This document shows positions 45,126 to 53,525 of a DNA stretch of 64,000 bases, piece by piece. Numbering within the stretch: position 1 is the stretch's first letter; each line of letters begins with the position of its first letter. Both the position numbers and the translations under genes were made by a program. The notes under the pieces are model-generated. The model made no database searches, was not told the DNA's origin, and saw only the letters and a program-made list of their open reading frames with translations. Location of the stretch: contig CP002916.1 of NCBI GenBank assembly GCA_000350305.1, positions 1,397,106 through 1,461,105 on the forward strand, in the 5' to 3' direction. The DNA is from Thermoplasmatales archaeon BRNA1. GTDB taxonomy: Archaea; Thermoplasmatota; Thermoplasmata; Methanomassiliicoccales; Methanomethylophilaceae.

Positions 45126-47240
45126 TCAGACCCTCTTGTAGATTCCCTCGCTCGGGCTGTACAGGGTTCCGTTGTTCGAGAGCTTGGAGAGGAGCTTGCG
45201 GGCCTCTGCAGAACCGATTCCCTCCTCCTCCGCCGCCTTGATGATATCGGCTTTTGCCATCCCGTCCTTTCCGCCGTTCTTGATGATGCCCTCGATGACG
45301 GAGATGCTGCTCCTGTCCTTGGAGGAGTAGGTGTTCAGCGCCATGTCGATATCGTATCCTCCGCCGTTGGTGCCGGCGACCATGGACAGGTAGTACTTCA
45401 CCAGCCTGATGGCACGGCTGGAGTCCTCCTCCTCGATGACCTGGCTGAGCCTCATCTTGGCGGATGCCTCGGCGAGACGCACGAAGGCCTCCAGCTGCCT
45501 GGCGGTGATGGGGACGGTGACTCCGTCCTCTGAGGATGCCCTGATCTGGGTGTAGGTGTCGGTGATGTCCTTCACCACCGTATCGGGCATGAACGGGACC
45601 ACGTTCTTCTTGGCGTACGCGACGTACTTCCTGAGGATGTCGCGCTCGTAGTAGGGCTTGTAGTGCTGGGTGGCGTCCTTGACCGCCTCCATGTCCACAC
45701 CCTGGATCTCGGCCTCTTCCCCGACCGCCCTAATCTCCCCCCTCTGGTGGACACCGAGGATGAACCTGGCGAGGTCGGCGTCCTTCTTCTTGTCGGGCTT
45801 GTCCGTGAGCACGAATATCAGGTCGAAACGGGACATGAGCGCCGGAGGCAGGTCGATCTGACCGACGATCTTCTGGTCGGTGTCGAACCTTCCGAACTTG
45901 GGGTTGGCCGCCGCGAGCAGGGAGCACCTGCACTGGAGGGTGGCGGTTATACCGGCCTTCGCCACGGAGATCCTCTGGGATTCCATCGCCTCGTGGAGGG
46001 AGGACCTGTCCTCCGCGGTCATCTTGTCGAGCTCGTCGATGCATGCGAGTCCCTTGTCGGCCAGGACGAGCGCTCCCGCCTCCAGGTTCCACCTCCCTCC
46101 GTCGGTATCGTCCTTCACCGCGGCAGCGGTGAGTCCCGCGGAGGACGCGGACTTTCCGGACGCGAAGATCCCGCGGGGAGCTAGGGTGCTCATGAAACGC
46201 AGGATCTGCGATTTGGCGACTCCGGGATCACCGATGAGCAGGATGTGCATGTCACCCCTGGTCTCGGACCCGTCGTCGTTGAACTTGTGGCAGCCTCCGA
46301 AGAGCTGCAGCGCGATGGCCTCCTTGACCTCGGTCATACCGTGGATGGTGGGGGCGATGGATGCCACGATGTGCTCGAAGAGGAGTGGATCCTTCGACAT
46401 CTCCTTGATGGCGTTCTCATCCTCTTCGGTGATGTTGATCTCGTCATACTCATGCTGCTCGAATTCCACGGAAAGAACGTCGAGGAACGTGTCGAAGAGG
46501 GTGGTCTTGTCGCGGTCGGGCTTCTCGCGGGAGCGGAGGATTCCGTTCACGACGATCCTGTTACCGGCGCTGATGAGGCCTGCGATGTCATCCTCCAGGA
46601 AACAGACCTTCCTCTCGGGCTGCTGGCCTCCGCGGAGTCCCTCGGGGCTCTCCTGGATCTCGACGATCTGGGTGTCGGTGTATCTGGAGGACTTCTCGTC
46701 GAGGATGAAGCGGTTGGCGGTCTTGTTGCAGTTGCCGTTGGGGTTGGGGCACATGAGAGGCTCCCTAAGGTACATCCCGTCCTGGGGCTCCCAGACGTCC
46801 GCGCCGCATCTGGAGCAGGTGAAACGCGCATAGGTCAGCTGGGGCTTGGGGATGGTGGCCTTCCTGACCAGACCTGTGATGGAGACGAGCTTCCCGAGGT
46901 GTTTGGCCCTCAGGTTTCTGACGTCGACCTTGGCATCGCGGGGAAGATTGGTGATGCGGAGGTGGATGGTGTCCTGGTCCTCCCACCCTCCGACGATGCT
47001 CTCCTTTATGACGTCGATTCCGAGCCTGATGCAGCGGTCGGGCTCCTCGAGGACGCACATGGCGAAGTCGACGCTGTACGCATCGATGTCGTCGTAGTAC
47101 ACCGTGACGCTCTTGACGTCGGGGTAGTTGTCCGCGAGTTCGCTAATCAGAAGCGTGTAGTTGCGGGAGCTGTCCTCCGTGGTCTTGCTGAGGATCGCAC
47201 GCCACGCCGCCGTGATCTCGTTGTCGTTGAAGCTTGTCAT
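45126..47240 (-). CDS. mcm: Replicative DNA helicase MCM
   Basis: A 704-residue archaeal MCM, the hexameric 3'-5' helicase of the replisome. It has an N-terminal OB/zinc domain (CSRCG ... CPNPNGNC near residues 140-172), the AAA+ core with Walker A GDPGVAKSQ near residue 336, Walker B CIDELDK near 396, the arginine finger LMSRFDLIF, and a C-terminal winged helix (GMAKADIIKAAEEEGIGSAEARKLL). Start ATG 47240 (MTSFNDNE). No intein. It heads or is second in the cluster leading to DUF424, nmd3 and fumA/B. Confidence 0.96.
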   Translation of the reverse strand: MTSFNDNEITAAWRAILSKTTEDSSRNYTLLISELADNYPDVKSVTVYYDDIDAYSVDFAMCVLEEPDRCIRLGIDVIKESIVGGWEDQDTIHLRITNLPRDAKVDVRNLRAKHLGKLVSITGLVRKATIPKPQLTYARFTCSRCGADVWEPQDGMYLREPLMCPNPNGNCNKTANRFILDEKSSRYTDTQIVEIQESPEGLRGGQQPERKVCFLEDDIAGLISAGNRIVVNGILRSREKPDRDKTTLFDTFLDVLSVEFEQHEYDEINITEEDENAIKEMSKDPLLFEHIVASIAPTIHGMTEVKEAIALQLFGGCHKFNDDGSETRGDMHILLIGDPGVAKSQILRFMSTLAPRGIFASGKSASSAGLTAAAVKDDTDGGRWNLEAGALVLADKGLACIDELDKMTAEDRSSLHEAMESQRISVAKAGITATLQCRCSLLAAANPKFGRFDTDQKIVGQIDLPPALMSRFDLIFVLTDKPDKKKDADLARFILGVHQRGEIRAVGEEAEIQGVDMEAVKDATQHYKPYYERDILRKYVAYAKKNVVPFMPDTVVKDITDTYTQIRASSEDGVTVPITARQLEAFVRLAEASAKMRLSQVIEEEDSSRAIRLVKYYLSMVAGTNGGGYDIDMALNTYSSKDRSSISVIEGIIKNGGKDGMAKADIIKAAEEEGIGSAEARKLLSKLSNNGTLYSPSEGIYKRV

Positions 47241-47251
47241 CTCTTTTCCCC

Positions 47252-47479
47252 TCAGGCCCGCGAACGGCATTCGTCGTCCGCCCACCAGATCCATCCCCCG
47301 TCCTCGAAACTGACCTTTCCCTTCACTTTCCCTTCCTTGCGGTACTTGTTAAGGGTCTTGGCGAGGTCGTCCGGACAGCGGTACCTGAAGGCATCCTCGA
47401 GTCTGGAGGCCGCCTCGGCCGTAGATATCCGGTCATCGCCTAGAGCCGCCCATATCATCGGCAGTAGGTCGTCCGTCAT
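47252..47479 (-). CDS. 75-residue winged-helix-like protein upstream of mcm
   Basis: A small acidic/basic protein beginning MTDDLLPMIWAALGD with helices and a KVKGKVSFEDGGWIWWADDE beta-wing-like end, suggestive of a winged-helix DNA-binding unit. The ATG 47479 is chosen over an in-frame ATG at 47515. It is 11 bases upstream of the MCM start and so likely co-transcribed. I do not recognise a named family; a replication-associated role is only suggested by position. Confidence 0.55.
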   Translation of the reverse strand: MTDDLLPMIWAALGDDRISTAEAASRLEDAFRYRCPDDLAKTLNKYRKEGKVKGKVSFEDGGWIWWADDECRSRA

Positions 47480-47549
47480 GCAGCGTCTTCTATACGCACG
47501 CGGTAGATAAAACATTCCCGCGTAATCACATTCCGCGACGGGACCGGAT

Positions 47550-48062
47550 TCAGTCCCCTGTCACGGATTCGATGTATTCGTTCTGAATCCTCTCGATGTC
47601 CTCGGAATCCCTGGCCTTCCTGTATTGCTCGAGGAGGGCCTCGTTCATCTTCATGAACGTCGGCGCCCAGTTGAAGCGGGGCATGAATAGCTCGGCCTGC
47701 TCGTCGTATCCCATGATGACTAGCGCCGCGAGCACGGCCTCCGCGCTGTTGAGGTTCCAGGGCTTCCCGAAGTTGACGGGATTGGCGGCGACGAGGTAGG
47801 GGAGCTTCCTCGCGTACCCTCCCCTGACATGGGGAAGACGGTCGATGTTCGTCCATGTGAGGTCGAGGACCACGAGCCCGCGGCCTGCCTTCTTGGCATC
47901 TGCGGGGGAGAGGGTCTTCTCGCCCTCGGTGGACAGGACTATGCACCCGGGGGGCACGCGGTTCAGCGGGACCTCCCTGCACAGCCCGAACTTCTCCATC
48001 CTCTTCGCGGTGCACTTCTTCGGATCGCATTGATCGAGGTCGACGACCAGCACCGGGATCAT
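47550..48062 (-). CDS. tsr3: 16S/18S rRNA aminocarboxypropyltransferase Tsr3
   Basis: Member of the Tsr3 (DUF367) family with a SPOUT-like fold that transfers the acp group from SAM to a small-subunit rRNA pseudouridine or uridine. The 170-residue protein shows DLDQCDPKKCTAKRM at the N terminus, the LSTEGEKTLSPAD segment, VVLDLTWTN and the ANPVNFGKPWNLNSAEAVLAAL motif. Start ATG 48062 overlaps the end of the next gene upstream (48059). Confidence 0.93.
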   Translation of the reverse strand: MIPVLVVDLDQCDPKKCTAKRMEKFGLCREVPLNRVPPGCIVLSTEGEKTLSPADAKKAGRGLVVLDLTWTNIDRLPHVRGGYARKLPYLVAANPVNFGKPWNLNSAEAVLAALVIMGYDEQAELFMPRFNWAPTFMKMNEALLEQYRKARDSEDIERIQNEYIESVTGD

Positions 48063-48547
48063 GCGGAGACCAGGGCTTTGAGTTTCTCGGGGTCGTCCAT
48101 GTTCTCCTGCACCCATTTACGGACGCGGTCCGCCATGGCTAGCAGACACTGTGCCAGCTCCGCATCGTCGGTGCAGTCGAACTCCTCCCTGGTGCCCATG
48201 TGCGCCAGGATCTGGCGTCCCTTCCACGGGGACTTCCCGGAATATTTGTCGAAAACGGCCTTCTGAAGGTAAATCACGTAGTCGTAGGGGCATTCGCCCT
48301 GGGGGAGCCTCTTCTCGTCGAAGAAGTCCTTGGAGACGAGGTCCCTGAGGTCCTCGCCCTGACAGTACATGACGGAAAGGAGGTCGCAGTCGACGATGTC
48401 CTTCTCCGGGCCGGCGCTGTATACGTCGTAGATGCCCGGGTAGAGCTGGGTCGCGTAGTGTTCCGCGAGCTGGGAAGGCAGGTCGTTCTTGCTGTCTACG
48501 AAGAGGACGACGGTCTTCCTCGCCCCCTCCTTCTTCCTGATGGCCAT
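48059..48547 (-). CDS. LMW phosphatase/arsenate-reductase-like protein lacking the catalytic Cys
   Basis: The protein (162 residues) resembles the low-molecular-weight phosphotyrosine phosphatase/arsenate reductase fold: first strand VVLFVDSKNDLPSQLAEHY, then VYSAGPE and PYDYVIYL. In active members the first loop is C-x5-R-S; here the Cys position is Asp18 and the Arg position is Pro24, so the P-loop is broken. It may have become a binding or regulatory protein. Its 3' end overlaps tsr3 by four bases. Assignment to the fold is moderate; loss of the active site is directly visible. Confidence 0.6.
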   Translation of the reverse strand: MAIRKKEGARKTVVLFVDSKNDLPSQLAEHYATQLYPGIYDVYSAGPEKDIVDCDLLSVMYCQGEDLRDLVSKDFFDEKRLPQGECPYDYVIYLQKAVFDKYSGKSPWKGRQILAHMGTREEFDCTDDAELAQCLLAMADRVRKWVQENMDDPEKLKALVSA

Positions 48548-48645
48548 GATGAGACAATCGAGCGCATGCCCATTAAGTTAGCGGTCGTCTTCCCGCGAAT
48601 TCTTAATAAAAACAAGGCATTCATGAGACAGGGACGCGGAACTCC

Positions 48646-49086
48646 ATGAAGATCAATCTGCTGTGCAGCTGGGGAGGGCATCTGCAGGAGATGCTCGACA
48701 TCAAGGATGCATGGGGGAAGTACGACTACGAGTTCATCACGTACAGGAGCATCCGCACCGAGTCCATGGATGATCCCATGGTGCTCATCGAGCCTCCGTG
48801 GAAGTCCGTCCCGAAATTCCTATGGAGCCTTGCGAAGGCCGCCGTCCACGTGACCTTCGACAGGCCCGACATCCTTATCAGCACCGGGATGGGCTACGTG
48901 GACATCTTCCTGTTCCCGCTGTGCAGGCTCCTCGGCGTGTACACGGTCTATATCGAGTCCGGCGCCAACGTGAAATCCATCACTGGCACTGCTAATCTGG
49001 TACGCATATTCGCAGACAGGTTCATAGTCAAATGGGAGGAACTCGCAGAGGATATCTGTGCCGAATACCACGGGGGGATCTTTTGA
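48646..49086 (+). CDS. Alg14-like glycosyltransferase subunit
   Basis: The 146-residue protein resembles Alg14/PssD, the membrane-associated half of split GT28-type glycosyltransferases that add the second sugar to lipid-linked oligosaccharides. Visible are the N-terminal CSWGGHLQEML (GGH motif), the hydrophobic ISTGMGYVDIFLFPLCRLL and the IESGANVKSITGTA segment. It overlaps the next gene, Alg13-like, by four bases, the expected partner. Likely role: N-glycan or exopolysaccharide lipid-linked precursor synthesis at the membrane. Confidence 0.85.
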   Translation: MKINLLCSWGGHLQEMLDIKDAWGKYDYEFITYRSIRTESMDDPMVLIEPPWKSVPKFLWSLAKAAVHVTFDRPDILISTGMGYVDIFLFPLCRLLGVYTVYIESGANVKSITGTANLVRIFADRFIVKWEELAEDICAEYHGGIF

Positions 49087-49625
49087 TCTTCGCCACCATC
49101 GGCATGAACGACTCCCCCTACGGGGAGATGTTCCGGATCCTCGACGGCATTGCCAAAGCCTCAGGCGAGGAGGCGGTCTTCCAGGTCGGGAACATCGACT
49201 ACGTCTCCGATTACGCCGAGACCTTCGCTTTCCTCCCGGACGAGGAGATCCAGAAGGTCTTCGACCGCGCCGACCTGATCGTCTGCCACTCCGGGATCGG
49301 TTCCATCCTCAACGGACTGAACCGCAACATCCCGATGGTTCTGGTCCCCAGGAACGTGGTGGATCCGAACGTCACCACCGACGACCAGCAGGCGATAGTC
49401 GCCAGAAAGGTGGAATCCCTCGGAAGGGCCGTGGTCTGCGAGGACCTCTCCCTCCTCCCTCAGAAGGTGGAGGAGGCCAGGAACCTGAAGTTCCCCCCTT
49501 ACGAGAAGAACCGCGAGCTCACCGACTTCCTCTCGGAACTGTTTGCGGGGATAGCCGACGGTTCCGTGAAGAGGAAGAGACGCTTCCGAATCACTTCAGG
49601 AAGCGGGCGAGCGCCCTGGACATGA
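49083..49625 (+). CDS. Alg13-like glycosyltransferase subunit, TTG start
   Basis: The 180-residue protein corresponds to the GT28 C-terminal domain (Alg13/PssE type): IFATIGMND, VCHSGIGSI and the UDP-sugar-binding NRNIPMVLVPRNV. I choose the TTG at 49083 because it overlaps the Alg14-like stop as TTGA, follows GGGGGGATC, and directly precedes the first conserved strand. Its last 35 bases overlap the 3' end of the convergent flippase gene (49591-49625). Confidence 0.85.
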   Translation: MIFATIGMNDSPYGEMFRILDGIAKASGEEAVFQVGNIDYVSDYAETFAFLPDEEIQKVFDRADLIVCHSGIGSILNGLNRNIPMVLVPRNVVDPNVTTDDQQAIVARKVESLGRAVVCEDLSLLPQKVEEARNLKFPPYEKNRELTDFLSELFAGIADGSVKRKRRFRITSGSGRAPWT

Positions 49626-51135
49626 ACGAGGGAAGCACCCGGCTGATCATCTGCCTCTCGTGACTCTTGAACGTCTTGAGCATCAGCGGGACGTAGAGCA
49701 TGAACATGATTCCGAACAGGATCAGCAGCGGGATCCACCTTCCGGGTACGTCCACATACTCGGAAACAAAGTACAGCACAATCAGGCATGCCGCCATGGC
49801 GACGTATCCGAAACCTATCCTCTTGAGATACGTCAGCGGACGAACCCCCGTGACCCTCTCGCAGAACAGGACGCATGCGATGACGTATGCGAGGGTCGAG
49901 ATCATCCAGACGGTGGTGACTCCCTTGACGCCGTAGTCCGTGAACAAAGCAACTGCCACTCCGGCGACGATGTTGGCGATACCGAAGAACAGGGTGTACT
50001 TCACCTGACTCTTCACCTTGAGGTAAACGGTAGGGACCTCTGCGAGAACGACGGAGGCGCAGAACGCGACATCACAGATGAGCGCGATGAACACGAGTTC
50101 CCCGAGATAATCGTAGGTGCCGCCGACCCACGCGGTCATGATCTCCGGTGCAAAGATCATGACGAAGGCCACGGGCATCGCGAATAGCAGCGAGATGAAC
50201 TTCAGGGTGATCTTGAACATGTCGATGAGGTGGGTCTTGTCCTCCTCGGCATAGAAGTGGTAGACATAGGGTGCGATGGAGGTTGTCACCGAGTAGCAGG
50301 CGGTGTGAATCATGGAGATCAGCGACGAGATGATGGCGAACTCTCCTCCCGCATTGGATCCCACATAGATGTTCACGATGACCAGTGATGCCTGGATGTA
50401 GAGCATGTTGCCGATCTTGATGAAGACGGTCCACTCCCCGAGGGTGCCCATCTTCTTGAAAAGCGCCTTGTCGTAGTCGGACAGCCTGATTCTCATCTCG
50501 CTGTGCCTGTGCTTGGCCAGGGCATAGGTCATGACCAGGAGTACGACGGATGAGAGCAGGTATGCGATACCGATGTCGACCAGGGAGGGCTCGTAGACGG
50601 TAAACATCACGACGATTATCGCCACCTGGACCACGGTGTAGACAATCCTGGCGATGTACAGTTCGTAAAGGGTGTTGTATGCGTTGAACACGCACATCAG
50701 AGCCGAGGACACGGTGACGATGAGCGAGGACACCATGATCAGCAGGAACATCTCCTGGACCTCGGTCCACATGTTCTCCGGCATGCTGAACACATAAGGT
50801 GCCAGGAAGGAAATTGCAAGCATGAACGGAAGGAGGATCAGGCTCAGTTTGACTATGCCGAAGAACCCCGTGCTGATTGCCTTGTTCGCATCCTCCCCGC
50901 GGTCGATGGCGAGGGTGGCGTATCTCGAACAGGCGCTTCCGAGGGAATCGGAGATGATCATCACGTACGCGGTCATGGTGGTCGCGAGGGGAATGATTCC
51001 GTATGCCGCCAATCCCAGGGTATCGAGGTAGTACGGGACCAGGAGAACGCCGATGAGTGCGACTACCAACGTTCTCAGAATGTTGACAATCGCGTTCAAA
51101 GGGGCCATTCTTGGCCGAAAAATATTCTCGGTCAT
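49591..51135 (-). CDS. Polysaccharide flippase (MVF/Wzx-like) membrane protein
   Basis: An integral membrane protein of about 514 residues with some 12-14 hydrophobic helices, of the MATE/Wzx exporter superfamily, likely flipping lipid-linked glycans across the membrane. ATG 51135 (MTENIFRPR) is chosen because a TATA-like TTTTATTAT near 51175-51183 predicts transcription start close to 51153; in-frame ATG 51162 would then lie outside or at the very edge of the mRNA. The adjacent Alg13/14-like pair and LicD gene support a surface-glycan role. Confidence 0.85.
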   Translation of the reverse strand: MTENIFRPRMAPLNAIVNILRTLVVALIGVLLVPYYLDTLGLAAYGIIPLATTMTAYVMIISDSLGSACSRYATLAIDRGEDANKAISTGFFGIVKLSLILLPFMLAISFLAPYVFSMPENMWTEVQEMFLLIMVSSLIVTVSSALMCVFNAYNTLYELYIARIVYTVVQVAIIVVMFTVYEPSLVDIGIAYLLSSVVLLVMTYALAKHRHSEMRIRLSDYDKALFKKMGTLGEWTVFIKIGNMLYIQASLVIVNIYVGSNAGGEFAIISSLISMIHTACYSVTTSIAPYVYHFYAEEDKTHLIDMFKITLKFISLLFAMPVAFVMIFAPEIMTAWVGGTYDYLGELVFIALICDVAFCASVVLAEVPTVYLKVKSQVKYTLFFGIANIVAGVAVALFTDYGVKGVTTVWMISTLAYVIACVLFCERVTGVRPLTYLKRIGFGYVAMAACLIVLYFVSEYVDVPGRWIPLLILFGIMFMLYVPLMLKTFKSHERQMISRVLPSFMSRALARFLK

Positions 51136-51226
51136 CGCACTCGACGCATCCCTGCTGACCATTAGGGCGGTACCATAATAAAAGTTGCGACGGAAAAAAC
51201 CATTATACATTGCCCATATACTCGGA

Positions 51227-52042
51227 ATGATGAACGATATTCAGGAGAACCTGCTCGAGATCATGACCGACGTCGATGCGGCTCTCAGGAAGGGCGGTGT
51301 CTTCTACACCATGTACAGCGGGACCGCCCTGGGTGCCGCGAGGCACCACGGATTCATCCCCTGGGATGATGACATGGATATCGTCGTCAAGGCCGAGGAC
51401 CTCGACGCGTTCAAGGACGCCCTCGCCAAGTACCTTCCCGAGGGGAAATACTATCTCCAGGAGCCCCTGAGCATCGATTGGGCCAACTCATTCTACAAAA
51501 TCAAGCTCAACAACTCCACAGGTGTCGAGAGATCCCACCTCCACACGCGCATGCATCAGGGCCTCTTCATCGATGTCTTCCCCGCCCGCGAGTACCCCAA
51601 CGGCAAGTTCAGGAGGAAGATGTACGAGTTCCTGCTCTTCTGCCAGAAGGGCGTCCGCGTACTGAGCTTCAGGAACTACGGAAAGCCCAGACGCGACATC
51701 ATCCAAAAACCCATCACCGCCGTCCACAGGCTGCTCCTGAGGATGATGGCCGGACTCTGCGAGAAAGACTGCAGATACTACAGGGTCGACTACGTCGGAG
51801 AGCCCTACCCCATCCTCGACAAGAAGATCTTCGAGGATGCCCTGGATTGGGATTTCGAGGGACACCAGTTCAAGCTCATCCGCGACTACGACTACGTCCT
51901 CACACAGATGTACGGCGACTACATGACCCTCCCTCCGGAGGAGAAGCGCGTCGGGCACCACAACGTGTTCTTCGACAGGAACATCGACTACAAGGACTGG
52001 CTGGAGCGGTACTTCCGCGAGCATCCCGATGAGAAGCGCTGA
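51227..52042 (+). CDS. LicD-family phosphotransferase
   Basis: The 271-residue protein is a LicD-type nucleotidyltransferase-fold enzyme that transfers phosphocholine or a similar phospho-group to surface glycans. The signature SGTALGAARHHGFIPWDDDMDI (around residues 31-52) carries the WDDD metal-binding motif; LHTRMHQGLFIDVFPA follows. Starts at 51227 or 51230 (ATGATG). A TATA-like ATAATAAAAG (51175-51184) precedes. It diverges from the flippase gene. The transferred group cannot be told from sequence. Confidence 0.85.
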   Translation: MMNDIQENLLEIMTDVDAALRKGGVFYTMYSGTALGAARHHGFIPWDDDMDIVVKAEDLDAFKDALAKYLPEGKYYLQEPLSIDWANSFYKIKLNNSTGVERSHLHTRMHQGLFIDVFPAREYPNGKFRRKMYEFLLFCQKGVRVLSFRNYGKPRRDIIQKPITAVHRLLLRMMAGLCEKDCRYYRVDYVGEPYPILDKKIFEDALDWDFEGHQFKLIRDYDYVLTQMYGDYMTLPPEEKRVGHHNVFFDRNIDYKDWLERYFREHPDEKR

Positions 52043-52090
52043 GTCCTGGCGAAAGTTGAATAGGTGGGAGCCCGATAGCCGTCCGCCGCG

Positions 52091-52139
52091 ATGATGATCG
52101 TTTCTAGAGCTGATCGCTGATGATTGACGGGCGAGCTGA
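52091..52139 (+). ncRNA. C/D box sRNA, predicted to guide 2'-O-methylation of 16S C1402
   Basis: Box C ATGATGA (52091-52097), a 12-nt guide (52098-52109), box D' CTGA (52110-52113), a 4-nt spacer, box C' CTGATGA (52117-52123), a 12-nt guide (52124-52135) and box D CTGA (52136-52139). Both guides have the exact 12-nt length demanded by archaeal C/D RNPs. The second guide TTGACGGGCGAG pairs over its first ten bases with the near-universal 16S segment CGCCCGTCAA (E. coli 1400-1409); the base opposite the fifth nucleotide before box D is C1402, which carries a 2'-O-methyl in bacteria. The target of the D' guide (complement CTCTAGAAACGA) is not recognised. Confidence 0.85.
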
Positions 52140-52190
52140 GTGGCACTTTTCCGAATCAAAAACAAATACGCGTACTCTCATCCCGCTGTC

Positions 52191-53483
52191 ATGGAGCCCG
52201 TATTGCAGGTAGCCCTCGACATGATGCAACTGAAGCGCAGCATCGGCATCGCCGATGAGGCCGTTGCCGGGGGAGCTGATTGGGTCGAGGTCGGTACCCC
52301 CCTCATCAAGAGCGAGGGGGCGGAGGCCGTCCGTACGATGAAGAAGAGATTCCCCGGCCACAAGATCATCGCCGACACCAAGACCATGGACACCGGCGCG
52401 TTCGAGGTGGAGATCATGGCCAAGGCCGGGGCCGACATCGTCACAGTCCTGGGACTCGCCGAGGATTCCACCATCTCCGAGGCGGTCGAGTCCGGAAGGA
52501 AGTACGGCGCGGAGGTCATGGTCGACATGATCAACGTGCCAGATAAAGTAAAACGCTCCATCGAGGTCGCCAAGCTCGGCGTGGGGATCATCTGCCTGCA
52601 CATGGGGATCGACACCCAGATGAGGGGAGAGGAGGCACCCGTAGACGTCCTCAGGAAAGTGGTCGCGGAGGTAGATATTCCCGTGGCCGTCGCCGGAGGG
52701 ATCACCGCAGACACCGTCGGCGAGTACGTGAAGGCGGGAGCCTACGACATCATCGTCGGCGGAGGCATCACCAAGACCGACGACATCAAGGCGGCCGCCG
52801 AGAACATCAAGAAGGCGATGAAGGGCCTGGAGATCGACAAGGTCGTCGCCAAGAAGTACACCGAGGACAACCTGTTCGAGGCCTTCTCGAAGGTCTCCAG
52901 CTGCAACATCTCGGATGCGTATCACAAGAAGGGAGTGGTCTTCGGACTGCACCCCTATCTCAAGCACGGCGCGAAGCTCATCGGCCGCGCCCTCACCGTC
53001 CAGACCTGCAACGGGGACTGGGCGAAACCCGTCGAGGCAATCGACCGCGCCAAACCCGGAGACGTCATCGTAGTGGATGTCGGGGGAGCACCCGTCGCCG
53101 TGTGGGGGGAGCTCGCCAGCAACTCAGCCATGAACATGGGCGTCAGGGGAATCGTCATCGACGGAGCCGTCCGCGACATCGACGACATCATCGATCTGGA
53201 CTTCCCGGTGTTCGCCAGGAGCGCGGTGCCCTGCGCCGGAGAGGCCAAGGGATGGGGGGGCATCGGGATCGAGATCACCGTCGGCGGACAGAGGGTACGC
53301 ACCGGCGACTGGATCGTCGGCGACGAGTCCGGGCTCATGGTCATCCCCAAGGAGGAGGCCGTGGAGGTCGCCAACCGCGCCCTCGATGTACACGAGCACG
53401 AAACCCGCGTCCGCGCCGAGATCCGCAGGGGTTCCACCCTTTCGAAGGTCAACGAGATCTCGAAGTGGGAACCCGTCAAGTGA
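52191..53483 (+). CDS. hps: 3-hexulose-6-phosphate synthase fused to RraA-like domain
   Basis: Residues 1-210 are an OMP-decarboxylase-fold hexulose-6-phosphate synthase (ADTKTMD with D62, K64, D67; AVAGGITADT), which joins or splits formaldehyde and ribulose 5-phosphate. In archaea it mainly makes ribulose 5-phosphate for nucleotide synthesis. Residues 225-430 are an RraA-like/demethylmenaquinone methyltransferase-like fold (NISDAYHKKG, GDVIVVDVGG, GIVIDGAVRDIDDI), often fused to HPS in archaea. ATG 52191 (MEPVLQVAL) matches family starts; a GTG at 52140 adds an unconserved segment directly abutting the sRNA. Confidence 0.93.
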   Translation: MEPVLQVALDMMQLKRSIGIADEAVAGGADWVEVGTPLIKSEGAEAVRTMKKRFPGHKIIADTKTMDTGAFEVEIMAKAGADIVTVLGLAEDSTISEAVESGRKYGAEVMVDMINVPDKVKRSIEVAKLGVGIICLHMGIDTQMRGEEAPVDVLRKVVAEVDIPVAVAGGITADTVGEYVKAGAYDIIVGGGITKTDDIKAAAENIKKAMKGLEIDKVVAKKYTEDNLFEAFSKVSSCNISDAYHKKGVVFGLHPYLKHGAKLIGRALTVQTCNGDWAKPVEAIDRAKPGDVIVVDVGGAPVAVWGELASNSAMNMGVRGIVIDGAVRDIDDIIDLDFPVFARSAVPCAGEAKGWGGIGIEITVGGQRVRTGDWIVGDESGLMVIPKEEAVEVANRALDVHEHETRVRAEIRRGSTLSKVNEISKWEPVK

Positions 53484-53499
53484 ACCCAAACCCATAACA

Positions 53500-53517
53500 C
53501 CGGGGCGCCTGCCCCGG
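53500..53517. terminator. Hairpin between convergent hps and htpX
   Basis: CCGGGGC (53500-53506) pairs with GCCCCGG (53511-53517) around a 4-nt loop, 17 bases after the hps stop and 9 bases before the htpX stop, so it can serve both genes. Confidence 0.55.
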
Positions 53518-53525
53518 GATTATTC

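Noticed and set aside
48544..48566. ATGATGA followed by 12 nt near the start of the phosphatase-like gene.
   Set aside because: Followed by CATG, not CTGA; it overlaps the gene's start codon.
51162..51210. Flippase start at ATG 51162 or further upstream.
   Set aside because: These lie at or inside the TATA-proximal region, so the transcript probably begins after them; ATG 51135 is better placed.
52140..52190. N-terminal extension of HPS from a GTG at 52140.
   Set aside because: It abuts the sRNA box D, has atypical codons and no family match; ATG 52191 fits HPS starts.
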